From Haloarcula mannanilytica (GTDB taxonomy: Archaea > Halobacteriota > Halobacteria > Halobacteriales > Haloarculaceae): a DNA stretch of 64,000 bases. Shown in pieces: positions 38,553 to 47,410 of the stretch. Location: positions 186,001-250,000 of the forward strand of contig NZ_BIXZ01000001.1 of assembly GCF_005406125.1 (NCBI RefSeq). The letters are read 5' to 3'. The number at the start of each line of letters is the position of its first letter. Within the stretch, counting starts at the first letter, position 1. The notes below the pieces were generated by a model. That model was not told the origin of the DNA. It saw nothing but the letters and a program-made list of their open reading frames with translations, and did no database searches. The position numbers and the translations under genes are program-made.

Positions 38553-40796
38553 CTACGCATCGGTGAACGAGACGCCGGTGATCTCGAACCGTGCGCCGCC
38601 GTCAGCGCTGTCGCCGACGCTGATCTCCCAGCCGTGTGCTTCTACGACTTGCTTGACGATACTCAGCCCGAACCCGGTCCCCGACGCGCCCGTCGAGTAG
38701 CCGGCCTCGAACACCGCGTCCCGGTCGTCTGCGGGGATACCGGGGCCGTCGTCGGCGACGTAGAACCCGTCGTCTAACGCCCCGACCGTGACGGTCACGT
38801 CTGCGCCGCCGTGCTCGACCGCGTTCCGAACGAGGTTCTCGAACAACTGCTTCAGGCGGCTCTCATTAGCCAGGATGGTCCGGTCGATGTCGGTGACGAG
38901 CGTGGCATCGGCCGTCTCGACGTTCGTCCAGCAACTTTCCACGAGCGGTGCGAGCGCGACCGGCTCGCGGTCGGTCACGGTCTCGCCGTCTCGGGCCAGC
39001 GTGAGCAGGTCCGTTATCAGCGTATCCATTCGCTCGTGTGCCCGCTCGATAGCCGCCAGGTGTTCGCTCTCGTGTTCCTCGCGTGCCAGCTGGAGCCGGC
39101 CCTGGGCGACGTTCAGGGGATTCCGCAGGTCGTGGGAGACGACGCTCGTAAACGCTTCGAGCCGGTCGTTGTGCTGTTCGAGTTCCCGTTCGCGGTCGCG
39201 CAACTGCTCGGTCCCTTCGACCTGTTGGAGTGCGCTTGTGATGTTTCCGGCCAGAAGCTCTCCGAGGACGGTGTCCCGCTGATCGAACCCCCCCGCCGTC
39301 TCCGAACCGGCCAGCAGAATGCCGTGCTCGCCGAGTGGGAGATACAACCCGCCCCGGATCCGCGTGTCCGAATTGTAAACGTCCGGATCGGCACGGACAT
39401 CGTCGAGGGCAACCGCATCGCCGGACTCGAAGACACGCCACGCGATGCTGTCCCCGGGGCTGAACGTCGGCGGGTCGCCGATCAAATCGGCTGTCGCCTC
39501 CGAGGCGGCGACCGGCCGCAGGCACGGACCGCTCTCGTCATAGAGGTGGATCGTGTTCGCTTTGAGCCCCAACACGGTGCGTGCCGTCTCGACCCCGATC
39601 TCGGCGACTTCCTCGCGCGTGTCGGCCTGAATCAGTTCCCGCATCGATTCGCTGAGAGCCTCCAGACGTTGTTCGTGTTCCTTCCGTTCGGTAACGTCCT
39701 GCTGGAACCCAACGTAATTGACGACAGTTCCGTCGTCGTCGCGGACGGGCGCGATAGACACCTGATTCCAGAACATGGTCCCGTCTTTCCGGTAGTTCCG
39801 GAGTTCGACCGACACGGGTTCCTCCGCCTCGATTGCCGTCCGCATCGCGTCGACCGGCTCGGGCTCTGTCTCCTCGCCCTGGAGGAACCGGCAGTTCCGG
39901 CCCAGTACCTCTGACTCCGTGTAGCCGGTAATTTCAAGGAACTGCTTGTTTACGTAGATGAGCGAGTTGTCGTCCCCTCTGGTGGTGAGCGTGATTCCGA
40001 CCGGTGCCTCTTCGATTGCGCGTTTGATCCGGGAAAGCTCCTGTTGGTCTTCCTGGCGGTCGGAGATGTCCCGGACCGTACAGACCAGCTCTCCGTGATC
40101 GGTCAACGCGAGCACGTGGTCTTCGGTGAACGTACTTCCGTCGGCACGGAGGCCTGTCGTCTCTCCGGTCCAGTAGCCGCTCTCCTCGACGGTCGGGATG
40201 ATATCTTCGTAGATGCGCGGGATGTCCTCCTCCTGATACAGCAGCTCCCAGTGTTCACCGACCATCTCATCCGGGTCGTAGCCATAGAGGTCCGCATAGG
40301 CTTCGTTGACGAACACGAACCGCCCGTCTTCGTCGAGGATGCTGATCCCCTCCTGAGCGCTCTCGATGGCATCGAGCTGGCGGTTGCGCTCGCGTTTGAC
40401 ACGCTGGGACTCGACAGCGTTGGTGATGCGGTTTGCCAGCACCGTGTACTGGTCGGTGCCGCTCTCTTTCTGTAGATAATCGGTGACGCCGGCGGAAATA
40501 GCGTCGCTGGCGATCTCTTCGGAGCCCTTGCCGGTGTAGAGAATGAACGGGAGCGTGTCTGACTCCTCCCGGACGGCTTCGAGGAACCGGATGCCGTTCC
40601 GGTCGGGCATGTCGTAGTCCGAGACGACACAATCGATGTCGCTGTCTGCCAGGATGTCCAGCCCCGCTGTGGCACTCGTCGCAGTCTGTACGACGAACCG
40701 GTCGTCCTCGCGTTTGAGAAACGACGCCGTCATCTCGGCGAACCCTGGCTCGTCGTCGACGTGGAGAATGTGAATCGGATCAGGGGTCGTTGTCAT
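38553..40796 (-). CDS. Hybrid sensor histidine kinase (receiver-PAS-PAS-GAF-HisKA-HATPase)
   Basis: The 747-residue soluble kinase starts with a receiver domain (residues 5-125; phospho-acceptor Asp60 in VVSDYDMPDRNG). Two PAS/PAC domains follow (about 135-255, IESAQEGISILDEDGRFVFV; and 260-380, EAPVGITLTTRGDDNSLIYV with a PAC ITGYTESEVLGRNCRF LOV-like stretch), then GAF (about 385-530). The HisKA box has His555 in SHDLRNPLNV, and the HATPase has NLVRNAVEHG, DDGPGIPADD and GTGFGLSIV. The second PAS shows NCRFLQG, the flavin-binding LOV signature with Cys, so light or redox sensing is possible. It is unlinked to a regulator gene. Confidence 0.9.
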   Translation of the reverse strand: MTTTPDPIHILHVDDEPGFAEMTASFLKREDDRFVVQTATSATAGLDILADSDIDCVVSDYDMPDRNGIRFLEAVREESDTLPFILYTGKGSEEIASDAISAGVTDYLQKESGTDQYTVLANRITNAVESQRVKRERNRQLDAIESAQEGISILDEDGRFVFVNEAYADLYGYDPDEMVGEHWELLYQEEDIPRIYEDIIPTVEESGYWTGETTGLRADGSTFTEDHVLALTDHGELVCTVRDISDRQEDQQELSRIKRAIEEAPVGITLTTRGDDNSLIYVNKQFLEITGYTESEVLGRNCRFLQGEETEPEPVDAMRTAIEAEEPVSVELRNYRKDGTMFWNQVSIAPVRDDDGTVVNYVGFQQDVTERKEHEQRLEALSESMRELIQADTREEVAEIGVETARTVLGLKANTIHLYDESGPCLRPVAASEATADLIGDPPTFSPGDSIAWRVFESGDAVALDDVRADPDVYNSDTRIRGGLYLPLGEHGILLAGSETAGGFDQRDTVLGELLAGNITSALQQVEGTEQLRDRERELEQHNDRLEAFTSVVSHDLRNPLNVAQGRLQLAREEHESEHLAAIERAHERMDTLITDLLTLARDGETVTDREPVALAPLVESCWTNVETADATLVTDIDRTILANESRLKQLFENLVRNAVEHGGADVTVTVGALDDGFYVADDGPGIPADDRDAVFEAGYSTGASGTGFGLSIVKQVVEAHGWEISVGDSADGGARFEITGVSFTDA

Positions 40797-40953
40797 AACT
40801 ATGCTTGTTACTCCCGCATCAGTGGTGGGTGACTTAATAGGTTATCCTCAAACACGCGAACCGGACGCTAATCCTCGTTGGTGAGTCATGCGTACTGCTA
40901 GGACGCGTTTCATTGTGACTCTCTGCCGCTTCGCTACGGACTGTTGTGTGTGG

Positions 40954-42573
40954 CTATCCCTGACCGACCATATCGTCCTCGTCGTCCCACTCCTGCTCGC
41001 GGAGTTCGTACTTCTGGACTTTCCCCGTTGCCGTTGTGGGCAGTTTATCGACGAACTCGACGCGGCGGACGACCTTGTAGGTCGCCAGTTGCTCTCGGGT
41101 GAAGTTCCGGAGGTCCTCGGCCGTCACGCCCGGGTTGTCGGGGTCACCGGAGTCCGGGACGACGAAGGCTTTCGGCGTCTCGCCCCACTCGTCGCTCGGC
41201 GCGGGGATGACCGCAACGTCGCTGACAGCGTCGTGTTCGTAGAGGGTGTCCTCCAGTTCGATGCTGGAGATGTTCTCGCCGCCGGAGATGATGATGTCTT
41301 TCTTGCGGTCGCGGATGGCGATCATGCCGTCCTCGTCGACCGTCGCCAGATCGCCCATGTGGTAGTAGCCCTCCACGCGGTCCGAGAAGGCCTCCTCGGT
41401 CTGTTCGGGCTTGTTCCAGTAGCGGTCCATCACCTGATTGCCGCGGACGACGACCTCACCCAGCGTCTCGTCGTCGTGTGGCACGTCGTTGCCGTCCTCG
41501 TCGACGACCCGGACTTCCGTCCCGAGGTAGCCGATGCCCTGACGCTTCTTGACGCTGAAGCGGGCGTTGCTGCCGTCCTCGAAGAACCGTCGGGCGTCGG
41601 AGGTCGTGATGAGCGGACCGGTCTCGGTCGCGCCGTAGACGTGTTTCAGATACCAGCCGAAGTCGTCCTCAACGGTACGGATGACGGCCTCCGGCGGGGC
41701 ACTGCCGGCCGTCGCGATGCGCACGTCGTTTGCCCCCGTCGTCTCGATGTCCCCGTCGTGGTCCGCGTAGCGGTCCGCGAGGATGTTCAACACTGTCGGC
41801 GCGCCACAGAGATAGGACACGTCCTCCGTTCTGACGGCGTCGAAGATGCCCGCCGCGTCGACGCCGCGGGTACAGACGTGTTTCGCGCCCATGCCGGTGA
41901 CAGAGAAGATGTGGCCCCAGCCGTTGACGTGGAACATCGGCAGTGTCCAGAGGTACACGTCGTCGTCCGAGAGTTCCTGATGCAGCGCCACGAGGTAGGC
42001 GTGCAGCGTCTCGGTCCGGTGAGTCCGGACGACACCTTTCGGGTCGCCGGTCGTCCCGGAGGTGTAGTTGATGGTGATGTCGTCGTCTTCGTCCATCTCC
42101 GGACGCTCGTAGTCGGTGCCTGCTTCCTCGATGATTTCGTCGAAGGACTCCCAGTCGCCGTCGACGGCGTCCGTGTCGTTGGTCACGAAAATGTCCGTTG
42201 GCACCTCGTCACGAATCGCTTCGATCTTCTCGGCGTACTCGTAGTCCGCGTAGACGGCGGCGACTTCAGCATCGGAGAGGATATACTGGAAGTCGTCCGG
42301 CACCAGTCGGTAGTTCAGCGGCGTGTGGACCGCCCCCAGTTGCATGGTCCCGTAGGCCGCTTCGAGGTGGTAGTGCGTGTTCGGATCGAGCACGGCCACC
42401 CGGTCCCCCTTCTCGATGCCGCGAGCGGCCAGCGCCGCCGAGAAGCCATCGGCCCGCTCGCCGAACTCGTCGTAGGTGAATCGCTCCCCGGTCGTGGCGA
42501 CGATGGCCTCCTCGTCCCCGTAGTACTCCCGCGCACGGTCGAGAAAATCCGTGGTAAGCAGTGGCTTGTGCAT
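40954..42573 (-). CDS. AMP-dependent acyl-CoA ligase (medium/long-chain type)
   Basis: This 539-residue ANL-superfamily enzyme activates a carboxylic acid to its CoA ester. A3 is INYTSGTTGDPKGVVRTH near residue 170, A5 VYGATETGPLITTS, A8 DLATVDEDGMIAIRDRKKDI with IISGGENISS, and A10 TTATGKVQKYELRE with the catalytic Lys intact. It matches the haloarchaeal acyl-CoA synthetase family related to AlkK/medium-chain ligases. It begins MHKPLLTTDFLDRAREYYGD (ATG 42573) behind an AT-rich promoter and is divergent from menA; the acyl substrate is unknown. It should not be read as the MenE of this cluster, which is downstream. Confidence 0.9.
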   Translation of the reverse strand: MHKPLLTTDFLDRAREYYGDEEAIVATTGERFTYDEFGERADGFSAALAARGIEKGDRVAVLDPNTHYHLEAAYGTMQLGAVHTPLNYRLVPDDFQYILSDAEVAAVYADYEYAEKIEAIRDEVPTDIFVTNDTDAVDGDWESFDEIIEEAGTDYERPEMDEDDDITINYTSGTTGDPKGVVRTHRTETLHAYLVALHQELSDDDVYLWTLPMFHVNGWGHIFSVTGMGAKHVCTRGVDAAGIFDAVRTEDVSYLCGAPTVLNILADRYADHDGDIETTGANDVRIATAGSAPPEAVIRTVEDDFGWYLKHVYGATETGPLITTSDARRFFEDGSNARFSVKKRQGIGYLGTEVRVVDEDGNDVPHDDETLGEVVVRGNQVMDRYWNKPEQTEEAFSDRVEGYYHMGDLATVDEDGMIAIRDRKKDIIISGGENISSIELEDTLYEHDAVSDVAVIPAPSDEWGETPKAFVVPDSGDPDNPGVTAEDLRNFTREQLATYKVVRRVEFVDKLPTTATGKVQKYELREQEWDDEDDMVGQG

Positions 42574-42708
42574 CTCACACTATCGTATGTTTAATTATGA
42601 TAAAGTGGTTGTGGAACACCCCTGATATTGCTGTCACGTGTACGGGTCATATTTTGGGTGTCCGTGGAACCACAGTCGCTTTGGGGATAGCGTCCCCACG
42701 CTACGGCA
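42574..42708. promoter_or_regulatory. AT-rich divergent promoter region of the acyl-CoA ligase and menA
   Basis: The 135-base gap holds TTTAATTATGATAAAG (42590-42605) with ATCGTA (42582-42587) and TATGAT (42596-42601) as imperfect inverted half-sites, 9-28 bases before the minus-strand ligase start. The menA side has few A/T-rich boxes (CATATTTTGGG near 42648-42658, about 55 nt upstream). A regulator could bind the inverted half-sites, but this is weak evidence. Confidence 0.35.
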
Positions 42709-43668
42709 ATGAGTACAGCGACGGCGGACGTTTCGAAGCGGCGGGCGTGGCTGATGGCCGCGCGACCACAGACCCTGCCCGCCGGGGCCGCGCCGGTCAT
42801 CGTGGGGATGGGGCTTGCGGTCCACGCCGGCGTCTTCGCCCCGTTGCCGGCGGTGGCGGCGCTGGTGGGCGCGTTGCTCATCCAGGTCGGAACGAACTTC
42901 GCGAACGACTACTACGACGCGGTGAAGGGGGCCGACACCGACGACCGCGAGGGGTTCACCCGCGTGACTGCCGGCGGTCTCATCGACGCCGAGGAGGTCA
43001 AACGAGCGATGATAGCGACCTACGGGCTCGCCGTCGTCGTCGGCGTCTACCTCGTCGCTGTCGGCGGCCTCCCAATCGTCGTCGTCGGCCTCTCGGGCAT
43101 CGCCGCCGGGATTCTCTACACTGGCGGCCCGTTCCCCTACGGCTACCGCGGCCTCGGTGATCTGTTCGTGTTCGTCTACTTCGGCCTCGTCGCAGTCACC
43201 GGCACCTACTACGTGCAGGCCGTTGCGAGCGCCAGCGCTGTTGGGACGTTCCCGATGGCACTGCCGCCGGGGTCGGTCACGGCCGCCGCCATTACGGCGA
43301 GTCTCCCGGCCGCCGGCCTGTCGACGGCGATTCTGGTCGTCAACAACATCCGGGACCGCGAGACGGACCGCGCCGCGGGCAAGAAGACGCTGGCGGTGTA
43401 CTTGGGTTATGGGTGGAGCCGTGTCGAGTTCCTGCTGATGGTCGGGATGGCCTACGTCGTCCCGGTCATCTTCGCCCTCGACAGTCAGTACGGCCTGCCC
43501 GCGCTCGCGCCGCTGCTGACCCTACCGCTGGCCGCGAGGATATTGAAAACAGTACTCACACGCACCGACGGCGAGGCGCTGAACCCGACGCTCGAACGGG
43601 TCGGGCAGACGCTGTTTGCCCATTCGGTCCTGTTCGCGCTGGGACTCGCCGCGCCACAGCTACTATGA
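42709..43668 (+). CDS. menA: 1,4-dihydroxy-2-naphthoate polyprenyltransferase MenA
   Basis: MenA adds the polyprenyl chain to DHNA, making demethylmenaquinone. It is a UbiA-type membrane prenyltransferase of 319 residues with about nine helices. The two Asp-rich motifs are FANDYYDAVKGADTDDREG at about residue 64 and NNIRDRETDRAAGKKTLAVY at about 212. It starts MSTATADVSKRRAWLMAARP. The stop overlaps menC by 4 nt (ATGA), placing menA-menC-menE in one operon. UbiA-like alternatives exist in archaea, but the neighbours decide for MenA. Confidence 0.93.
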   Translation: MSTATADVSKRRAWLMAARPQTLPAGAAPVIVGMGLAVHAGVFAPLPAVAALVGALLIQVGTNFANDYYDAVKGADTDDREGFTRVTAGGLIDAEEVKRAMIATYGLAVVVGVYLVAVGGLPIVVVGLSGIAAGILYTGGPFPYGYRGLGDLFVFVYFGLVAVTGTYYVQAVASASAVGTFPMALPPGSVTAAAITASLPAAGLSTAILVVNNIRDRETDRAAGKKTLAVYLGYGWSRVEFLLMVGMAYVVPVIFALDSQYGLPALAPLLTLPLAARILKTVLTRTDGEALNPTLERVGQTLFAHSVLFALGLAAPQLL

Positions 43669-44711
43669 GGGTCGACCCGTTCTCCGTCCCGCTGTCGAGT
43701 CCGCTGTCCACCGCTCGCGGGACGATTAGCGAACGCTCGGGGTTCGTCGTCCGCTACGACCACCGCGGCGAAACCGGTGTGGGCGAAGCGACGCCGCTTC
43801 CGGGGTGGACCGAATCCGTCGACGCCTGCCGTCGGGGGCTGACCGACGCGGCTGCGGTCGCCGAAGACGCCGGACACACGGACGTTCTTCTCTCGCTTGA
43901 CGCCGCCTCCGTCCCCGCCGCCCGCCACGGCTTCGCAACCGCGCTGCTTGACGCGGACGCCAAGGCCGACGGCGTACCGCTGTACCAGTGGTTCGATTCC
44001 GAGCGGCAGTGCGACCGCGTCCCCGTCAACGCGACGGTTGGGGACGGGTCGCCGAGTGAAACCGCCGACGCCGTTGAGCAAGCTGTGAAGGCTGGCTACG
44101 ACTGCTGTAAGCTCAAGGTGGGGAAGCGGACTGTCGACAAAGACATCGAACGCATCCGGACCGTCCGCGAGCGCGTGGGCGACGACGTGACCCTGCGGGC
44201 CGACGCCAACGGCGCGTGGTCCCGCGACCAAGCTGAAGATGCCTTCGACCGACTCGCCCCGCTGGACGTGGCCTACGTCGAACAGCCCCTCCCCGCCGAC
44301 GACCTGGCCGGCCACGCAGCGCTCCGCGGCAACGGCGTCGGCGTTGCACTCGACGAATCGCTCGTTGACCGCCGTGTCGACAGCGTGCTCGACGCCGACG
44401 CGGCCGATGTGCTGATACTGAAACCGATGGTGCTGGGCGGTCCGGGCAACGCTCATACGCTGGCGTTGCGCGCCCGCGAGCAGGGCGTCGAGCCGGTGAT
44501 CACGACGACCATCGACGCCGTCGTCGCCCGCCTCGCGGCGCTGCACGTCGCCGCGGCGATTCCCGATATCGGGGCCTGCGGCCTGGCAACTGGCGACCGA
44601 CTGGCGGCCGACCTCGCCACGGATCCGACCACAATCACAGATGGCGCGATGTCGGTCCCACAGACGACCGGTCTCGGCCTGGACCCGGCGGAGGTGCAGC
44701 CAGATGCGTAA
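43665..44711 (+). CDS. menC: o-succinylbenzoate synthase MenC
   Basis: MenC dehydrates SHCHC to o-succinylbenzoate. The 348-residue enolase-superfamily enzyme starts MRVDPFSVPLSSPLSTARGT (ATG 43665). Catalytic and metal residues are visible: DCCKLKVGKRT (KxK), LRADANGAWS (Asp), YVEQPLPADD (Glu), VALDESLVD (Asp-Glu) and ILKPMVLGG (Lys). The first 250 bases of the longer frame lie within menA and are not used. Ends with an 8-nt overlap with menE. Assignment over dipeptide epimerase rests on the operon. Confidence 0.93.
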   Translation: MRVDPFSVPLSSPLSTARGTISERSGFVVRYDHRGETGVGEATPLPGWTESVDACRRGLTDAAAVAEDAGHTDVLLSLDAASVPAARHGFATALLDADAKADGVPLYQWFDSERQCDRVPVNATVGDGSPSETADAVEQAVKAGYDCCKLKVGKRTVDKDIERIRTVRERVGDDVTLRADANGAWSRDQAEDAFDRLAPLDVAYVEQPLPADDLAGHAALRGNGVGVALDESLVDRRVDSVLDADAADVLILKPMVLGGPGNAHTLALRAREQGVEPVITTTIDAVVARLAALHVAAAIPDIGACGLATGDRLAADLATDPTTITDGAMSVPQTTGLGLDPAEVQPDA

Positions 44712-46206
44712 TCCCGTCGAGTGGCCGACACAGGACCTCGTAACGCACCGCGCCGACGCGACACCAGACCGGATGGCGATGATCGCAGCGGACTCGGGAA
44801 ACGCGGTCACCTACCGAAAACTCGACACCGCTGTCGATTCCGTGGCTGCCGACCTTGACCGGCGAAGAGAGGCGTCGGACGCGACCGTCGCAACGCTCCT
44901 GCCGACGCGACCGGCGGTCGGCACGCTCCTGTTCGCAGCGATGCGACTGGGCGCGACGCTCGCGCCGCTGAACGTCGAACTCGACGCAGCCACGCTCCGA
45001 ACTCAGCTCTCGACGGTCGAAGCCGACCTGCTGGTCTGTGGGGACAACACCGCCGAACTGGCCGCCGAAACGGCTCCATGTCCGGTCGTCTCCGTCGACC
45101 GAGACCTGTCGGGAGCCGTCGCTACGGACCGCGCGCCTGCCGACGTATCGGCCGACGTGACCCCGGCAGCCCTGTCCCACGATGATACACAGCTCGTCAT
45201 CTTCACCTCGGGGACCACCAGCGATCCGAAAGGCGTCCGGCTGACCGTCCGCAACCTCGTCGCCAGCGCCGTCGCGTCCTCGTACCGGCTGGGCGTCCTC
45301 CCGGACGACCGCTGGCTGGTCTGCCTGCCGACCTACCACATGGGTGGTCTGGCCCCATTCGTCCGGAGCGCGCTGTATGGCACCGGGGTCGTCGTCCAGC
45401 GCTCGTTTGACGCCGACGCGACACAGGATGTCATCTCCAACCGGTCGGTGACAGGCGTCTCGCTCGTCCCGACGATGCTCTCACGGCTGATTGAGGCGGG
45501 CTGGGAGCCGCCGACCTCGCTCCGGTTCGTCCTGCTGGGCGGCGGCCCGGCCAGCGAGGACCTCATCGAGCGGTGTCGGGAGCGAGGTATCCCTGTCTGT
45601 CCCACCTACGGGATGACCGAAACCGCCTCGCAGATAGCGACGGCGCGACCCGAGACGGCGTTCGAGCACGCCGGCACCGTCGGCCAGCCACTCGTGTGTA
45701 CCGACGTGACGGTCGTCGCTGACGGCGACCCCTGCGACCCCGGCGAGCGCGGCGAGATCGTCGTCGACGGCCCGACGGTGACGCCGGGCTATCTGAACAG
45801 CGATGGCGAGGCGTTCGGTGACTACGGATTTCGGACCGGCGACATCGGCTATCGGGACGGGGACGGCCGTCTCTGGATAGAGGGCCGCGTCGACGACCAG
45901 ATTGTGACCGGCGGAGAGAACGTCGATGCAAGCACGGTCGCCGCAACGATTCGCGACCATCCCGCGGTCGACGATGCGGCCGTCGTGGGGCTCTCCGACG
46001 ACGAGTGGGGCCAGCGCGTCGCCGCACTGGTCGTTGGGGACGTGACGCCAGAAACCGTCCGCGAGCACTGCGACGACCGCCTCGCTGCCTACGAGGTCCC
46101 GAAGACGGTTCGGGTCGTTGACGGACTCCCGCGGACGGCTTCGGGCACTGTCGACCGCGAGGCCGTCCGGTCGCTACTCTCAGAAGCCGGCGACTCGTCC
46201 CGATAG
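44704..46206 (+). CDS. menE: o-succinylbenzoate--CoA ligase MenE, lacking the A10 lysine
   Basis: MenE activates o-succinylbenzoate to its CoA ester using ATP. It starts MRNPVEWPTQDLVTHRADAT (ATG 44704) and has 500 residues. ANL motifs are present: IFTSGTTSDPKGVRLT (A3), PTYGMTETASQIATA (A5), RTGDIGYRDGDGRLWIEG then RVDDQIVTGGENV (A7-A8). The A10 motif, normally xxSGKxxR with the catalytic lysine, reads RTASGTVDREAV, with Thr482 where Lys is expected. The adenylation step may use another residue or proceed slowly. The operon leaves little doubt about function. The neighbour acyl-CoA ligase at 40954 keeps its A10 Lys. Confidence 0.9.
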   Translation: MRNPVEWPTQDLVTHRADATPDRMAMIAADSGNAVTYRKLDTAVDSVAADLDRRREASDATVATLLPTRPAVGTLLFAAMRLGATLAPLNVELDAATLRTQLSTVEADLLVCGDNTAELAAETAPCPVVSVDRDLSGAVATDRAPADVSADVTPAALSHDDTQLVIFTSGTTSDPKGVRLTVRNLVASAVASSYRLGVLPDDRWLVCLPTYHMGGLAPFVRSALYGTGVVVQRSFDADATQDVISNRSVTGVSLVPTMLSRLIEAGWEPPTSLRFVLLGGGPASEDLIERCRERGIPVCPTYGMTETASQIATARPETAFEHAGTVGQPLVCTDVTVVADGDPCDPGERGEIVVDGPTVTPGYLNSDGEAFGDYGFRTGDIGYRDGDGRLWIEGRVDDQIVTGGENVDASTVAATIRDHPAVDDAAVVGLSDDEWGQRVAALVVGDVTPETVREHCDDRLAAYEVPKTVRVVDGLPRTASGTVDREAVRSLLSEAGDSSR

Positions 46207-46257
46207 TTCGGGATACCGAGCCAAGCGGTTTTCTACGTCCGCAGTGTACTGGGGCCT

Positions 46258-46995
46258 GTGTGTACGATTGTCCTCGCATGGCAGGTCTTCGACGGTACGC
46301 CGGTCGCAGTTGCGGCGAACCGCGACGAGCGACTGGACCGGCCATCACAGCCGCCACAACAGCGCCACTGGGGGAGTCGCGTCGTCGCACCGGCCGACGA
46401 GGAAGCCGACGGGACCTGGATCGGCTACAACGAACACGGTCTGCTGGCAGCGGTGACGAACCGCTGGGTCGACGCCGACCTGGCCGGCGACCGCTCGCGC
46501 GGCCTGCTCGTCCGGGACGCCCTGAGCCACGAGAGCGCGGAGTCAGCCGCTCGCGCCGTCGAACAGGCGACCAGAGAAGCTGAGTACGAGGGATTCAACC
46601 TTCTGCTGGCCGACGAGACCGCCGCCGTCCTGCTGGAGTGGGACGGCCAACTGGCGGTCCGGAACTTCCAGCCCGGCGTTCACGTCGTCGTCAACGTCGG
46701 CGCGGATGGCGACTACCGGATTCCGGCCCATCGGCCCGACGCAGGCGAGGAGCAAGCGAACAACGCGAGTCGGCTGCACGAGGCGCTCGCTCCGGAACCG
46801 GGCGAATCCGTCGACGAGTGGATCGACCGTGCGAGCGAGACCATCAGCGACCACGAGTACGGCGTCTGCGTTCACGGCGACGGCTTCGGCACGCGGTCGT
46901 CGTCGCTCATTACGCTGGGAGCCGACAAAACGTACCGGTACGCGGACGGGCCACCCTGCCGGACCCCCTACCGCCCGGTCGAAGGTCAGATTTAA
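46258..46995 (+). CDS. NRDE-family (TANGO2-like) protein
   Basis: The GTG at 46258 starts VCTIVLAWQVFDGTPVAVAA and the family signature NRDERLDRPSQPP follows at residue 22. The 245-residue protein has the N-terminal-nucleophile-like fold of TANGO2/SspB-type NRDE proteins: Cys2 is the presumed nucleophile after Met removal; GTWIGYNEHGLLAAVTNRW and the C-terminal GTRSSSLITLGADKTYRYAD are also conserved. Eukaryotic members relate to mitochondrial or Golgi heme and lipid handling; archaeal function unknown. It lies 51 bases after menE and may share its transcript. Confidence 0.9.
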   Translation: MCTIVLAWQVFDGTPVAVAANRDERLDRPSQPPQQRHWGSRVVAPADEEADGTWIGYNEHGLLAAVTNRWVDADLAGDRSRGLLVRDALSHESAESAARAVEQATREAEYEGFNLLLADETAAVLLEWDGQLAVRNFQPGVHVVVNVGADGDYRIPAHRPDAGEEQANNASRLHEALAPEPGESVDEWIDRASETISDHEYGVCVHGDGFGTRSSSLITLGADKTYRYADGPPCRTPYRPVEGQI

Positions 46996-47022
46996 GCGGC
47001 CGACTAACGGTATGCATAACAC

Positions 47023-47373
47023 ATGAGTTCAGCAGCCTCGGAGGCGGACCTTTCTGACGGCGAGCGGGCCGGGCTCGAACTGATTCGTGAGTCCGGCGGC
47101 ATCCACCAGAGCGACTTCTGGAAGGAACTCGATGTCTCCTCACGGAAAGGGAGTCGCATCGTCGAGTCCCTGTTCGAGAAGAACCTCATCCAGCGCGAGG
47201 AGACGGTGTACGAGGGCCACAACACGTATTATCTCACTCCCGCGGCCCGTGACCTCGATTTCTCGCTCCTGATGGCGGGTGACCAGCTCTCGCCATTTAT
47301 CGGCGACGAAGAAGTCGACCCTCACGACGACACCTTCTCGCAGTGGGTCATGACCCTCGCGTACGAGGACTGA
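47023..47373 (+). CDS. Winged-helix DNA-binding protein
   Basis: The 116-residue protein begins MSSAASEADLSDGERAGLEL and is a single winged helix: helices at residues 12-50 (SGGIHQSDFWKELDVSSRKG, recognition helix SRKGSRIVESLFEKN) and wing QREETVYEGHNTYYLTPAAR. The acidic C-terminus (EEVDPHDDTFSQWVMTLAYE) may dimerise. It resembles MarR/IclR-type small haloarchaeal regulators. It sits between the menACE-NRDE genes and menB, 27 bases after the NRDE gene, and may regulate them; that is inference. Confidence 0.8.
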   Translation: MSSAASEADLSDGERAGLELIRESGGIHQSDFWKELDVSSRKGSRIVESLFEKNLIQREETVYEGHNTYYLTPAARDLDFSLLMAGDQLSPFIGDEEVDPHDDTFSQWVMTLAYED

Positions 47374-47410
47374 GCGCGCAGTTGCTTCCGTCTCTGTCCG
47401 TTCTGCCGGT

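Noticed and set aside
40888-42594. 568-codon plus-strand frame opposite the acyl-CoA ligase
   Set aside because: Val/Asp/Arg-rich antisense reading; the minus-strand gene has complete ANL motifs.
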